A stretch of 7,471 nt of DNA from Gammaproteobacteria bacterium UBA3532 (GTDB lineage Bacteria; Pseudomonadota; Gammaproteobacteria; Enterobacterales; UBA3532): positions 7,784 to 15,254 of the forward strand of contig DFOV01000381.1 in NCBI GenBank assembly GCA_002376965.1, written 5' to 3'. Of the stretch, positions 6,726-7,471 are shown in pieces; positions within the stretch are counted from its first letter, which is position 1, and each line of letters begins with the position of its first letter. The notes under the pieces were generated by a model. It worked only from the letters and a program-made list of their open reading frames with translations. It made no database searches and was not told the DNA's origin. The translations under genes were made by a program, and so were the position numbers.

Positions 6726-7162
6726 TACGCACTCCCATATAATGCATGAGCTCGATGACAAAAGGTATCGACCATCGAGTTTGCCACTTGCGTTAACAAA
6801 GAACTAAAAGCCATTCCCATTAGCGCGTTTTTCATCTCAAACTGTAGCTGAAAATGAACTTTACAGTGACTTTCGCCCAGCTCGGTGAATGTCCAAGCTC
6901 CCTGAAGCGAACGGAACGGCCCCTCTTCCAGCTGCATATCAATACGCTGGTCTGGCATCAATTTGTTTCTGGTAATAAACTTCTGTGTCAACACCCCTTT
7001 AGACAGCTCAAGCATCGCCACCATTTCATCATCAGACTCAGACAACACCTCTGTCGAACGGCAACCTTTCATAAACCTGGGATAAGATGCAACGTCATTA
7101 ACCACCCGATACATCTGAGCACAGGTGAAAGGAAGCAATGCATTTCGTTCAACTTTAGCCAT
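6725..7162 (-). CDS. ratA: RatA family START-domain protein (Coq10-like)
   Basis: The product belongs to the polyketide cyclase/START superfamily, related to the coenzyme Q-binding protein Coq10. The E. coli member was reported as RatA, a toxin that blocks ribosome subunit association, but a ubiquinone-related role is equally plausible for the family. The 145 residues match E. coli RatA in length. Family patterns are the N-terminal ERNALLPFTCAQMYRVVNDV, SYPRFMKGC (about 27-35), the central EGPFRSLQGAWTF and a C-terminal amphipathic helix that would close the lipid-binding cavity. The ATG at 7162 has only weak ribosome-site likeness (GGTAG and GGAT upstream). The leader carries a 22-bp tandem repeat behind a candidate sigma-70 promoter. 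It overlaps rnfH by one base. smpB, the usual divergent neighbour, is not inside the window. Confidence 0.93.
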   Translation of the reverse strand: MAKVERNALLPFTCAQMYRVVNDVASYPRFMKGCRSTEVLSESDDEMVAMLELSKGVLTQKFITRNKLMPDQRIDMQLEEGPFRSLQGAWTFTELGESHCKVHFQLQFEMKNALMGMAFSSLLTQVANSMVDTFCHRAHALYGSA

Positions 7163-7173
7163 AAACTACCAAC

Positions 7174-7216
7174 ATCCAATAATCCAACTACAACTATCCA
7201 ATAATCCAACTACAAC
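7174..7216. repeat. Two-copy 22-bp tandem repeat in the ratA leader
   Basis: ATCCAATAATCCAACTACAA (first 20 of 22 bases) occurs at 7174 and again at 7196 with no spacer. The match is 21 identical bases, then T in the first copy and G after the second. Each copy contains CCAATAATCCAA, so on the minus strand the ratA leader has four TTGGAT elements just before the start codon. Function is unknown; it begins about a dozen bases upstream of the ratA ATG. Confidence 0.9.
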
Positions 7217-7228
7217 GCGTCGCGCCGA

Positions 7229-7257
7229 ATCATATCATTTTTCGATTTGGTGGTCAT
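7229..7257 (-). promoter_or_regulatory. Candidate sigma-70 promoter for ratA-rnfH
   Basis: On the minus strand ATGACC (7257-7252) matches TTGACA at four of six positions. TATGAT (7234-7229) matches TATAAT at five of six, with a 17-base spacer. Transcription would start near 7222, about 60 bases upstream of ratA and just before the 22-bp repeat. It is the best candidate in this gap, but short-motif matches of this quality occur by chance. Confidence 0.4.
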
Positions 7258-7337
7258 ACTCCTTGTGTTCTTAGACAGATCAGTAGAGCGTCCTTTAGCC
7301 AAAAGAGAACCCGCACAGCTACGCAATGACAGGCAAT

Positions 7338-7368
7338 AAAAAAGGGCAACGGAGAATCGTTGCCCTTT
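7338..7368 (-). terminator. Leftward intrinsic terminator of an unseen gene
   Basis: A perfect 11-bp stem (7341-7351 with 7358-7368) encloses the loop GAGAAT. Read on the minus strand it ends in six T (7343-7338); read on the plus strand only three T are followed by GGGG. It therefore most likely ends a leftward transcript that begins beyond position 7471. Confidence 0.8.
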
Positions 7369-7471
7369 GGGGTGTTGGTGGTGGGGTGGCACACCGTGGT
7401 TAACCTAGCAATCTCAGAGCATGCGGGGCGATGCGGGTTTGCGCCAAAACCAAAACTTCTCGACCTAACTA

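Larger units (their letters stand above)
7217..7471. other. Right-end region without a recognisable gene
   Basis: Together with the ratA leader this makes 309 bases without a convincing gene. The minus-strand frame through 7210-7392 has no family resemblance and runs across the terminator hairpin, so it is not called. No tRNA T-loop, tmRNA or SmpB start is visible. The contents are the candidate ratA promoter, the leftward terminator, a G-rich plus-strand tract at 7369-7389 and a short direct repeat ATGCGGG at 7423-7429 and 7432-7438. Confidence 0.6.

Noticed and set aside
6725..7162. RatA plus RnfH as a toxin-antitoxin pair
   Set aside because: The gene pair is a conserved housekeeping neighbourhood in gammaproteobacteria, and nothing in the sequence shows an antitoxin fold or an antitoxin-first arrangement.
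7210..7392. 60-residue minus-strand frame, or its last 15 codons from an ATG at 7257 after AAGGAG
   Set aside because: The long form crosses the terminator hairpin. The short form has its Shine-Dalgarno sequence only one base from the ATG and overlaps the candidate -35. No homology is recognised.
7217..7471. tmRNA, tRNA or the start of smpB
   Set aside because: No T-loop consensus, tmRNA tag or SmpB N-terminal pattern is readable on either strand.

Overview
The window is a chromosomal housekeeping segment from a Gram-negative gammaproteobacterium. All eight protein genes are recognisable: dnaK and grpE (minus strand), nadK and recN (plus), fur (minus), bamE (plus), then rnfH and ratA (minus). 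The order grpE / recN / fur / bamE(omlA) / rnfH / ratA resembles the Pseudomonas-type neighbourhood, and the Fur protein is Pseudomonas-like (short, with only one cysteine of the usual CxxC pair). NadK between grpE and recN instead recalls enterobacteria. Base composition is balanced by eye. Together these suggest a Pseudomonas-related or marine gammaproteobacterium; that lineage call is inference.

Layout. Positions 1-120 hold the end of the dnaK transcript, with a strong intrinsic terminator (41-74) and no dnaJ in view. The chaperone operon grpE-dnaK runs leftward. A 243-base divergent region (2779-3021) separates it from nadK-recN. It carries a very good sigma-32 promoter and, from the predicted transcription start onward, three tandem 21-bp repeats that would form much of the grpE leader. 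NadK and recN are three bases apart and likely co-transcribed. recN converges on fur, and fur diverges from bamE across 64 bases. bamE converges on rnfH with both stop codons inside one CTAG. ratA and rnfH overlap by one base (TAATG). The last 309 bases hold no convincing gene, only a candidate ratA promoter, a 22-bp tandem repeat in the ratA leader, and a leftward terminator that must serve something beyond the right edge.

Function. DnaK and its nucleotide exchange factor GrpE are the heat-shock Hsp70 machine. NadK makes NADP. RecN is an SMC-like double-strand-break repair ATPase. Fur is the iron-responsive repressor. BamE is an outer-membrane assembly lipoprotein. RnfH is a small ubiquitin-fold protein of unclear role, and RatA is a START-domain protein. 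I see no defence island, prophage, IS element or CRISPR. The unusual material is in the spaces between genes: three unrelated short tandem duplications of period 20, 21 and 22 bp, each beside a gene boundary, plus a BamE lipoprotein with aspartate directly after the lipidated cysteine.
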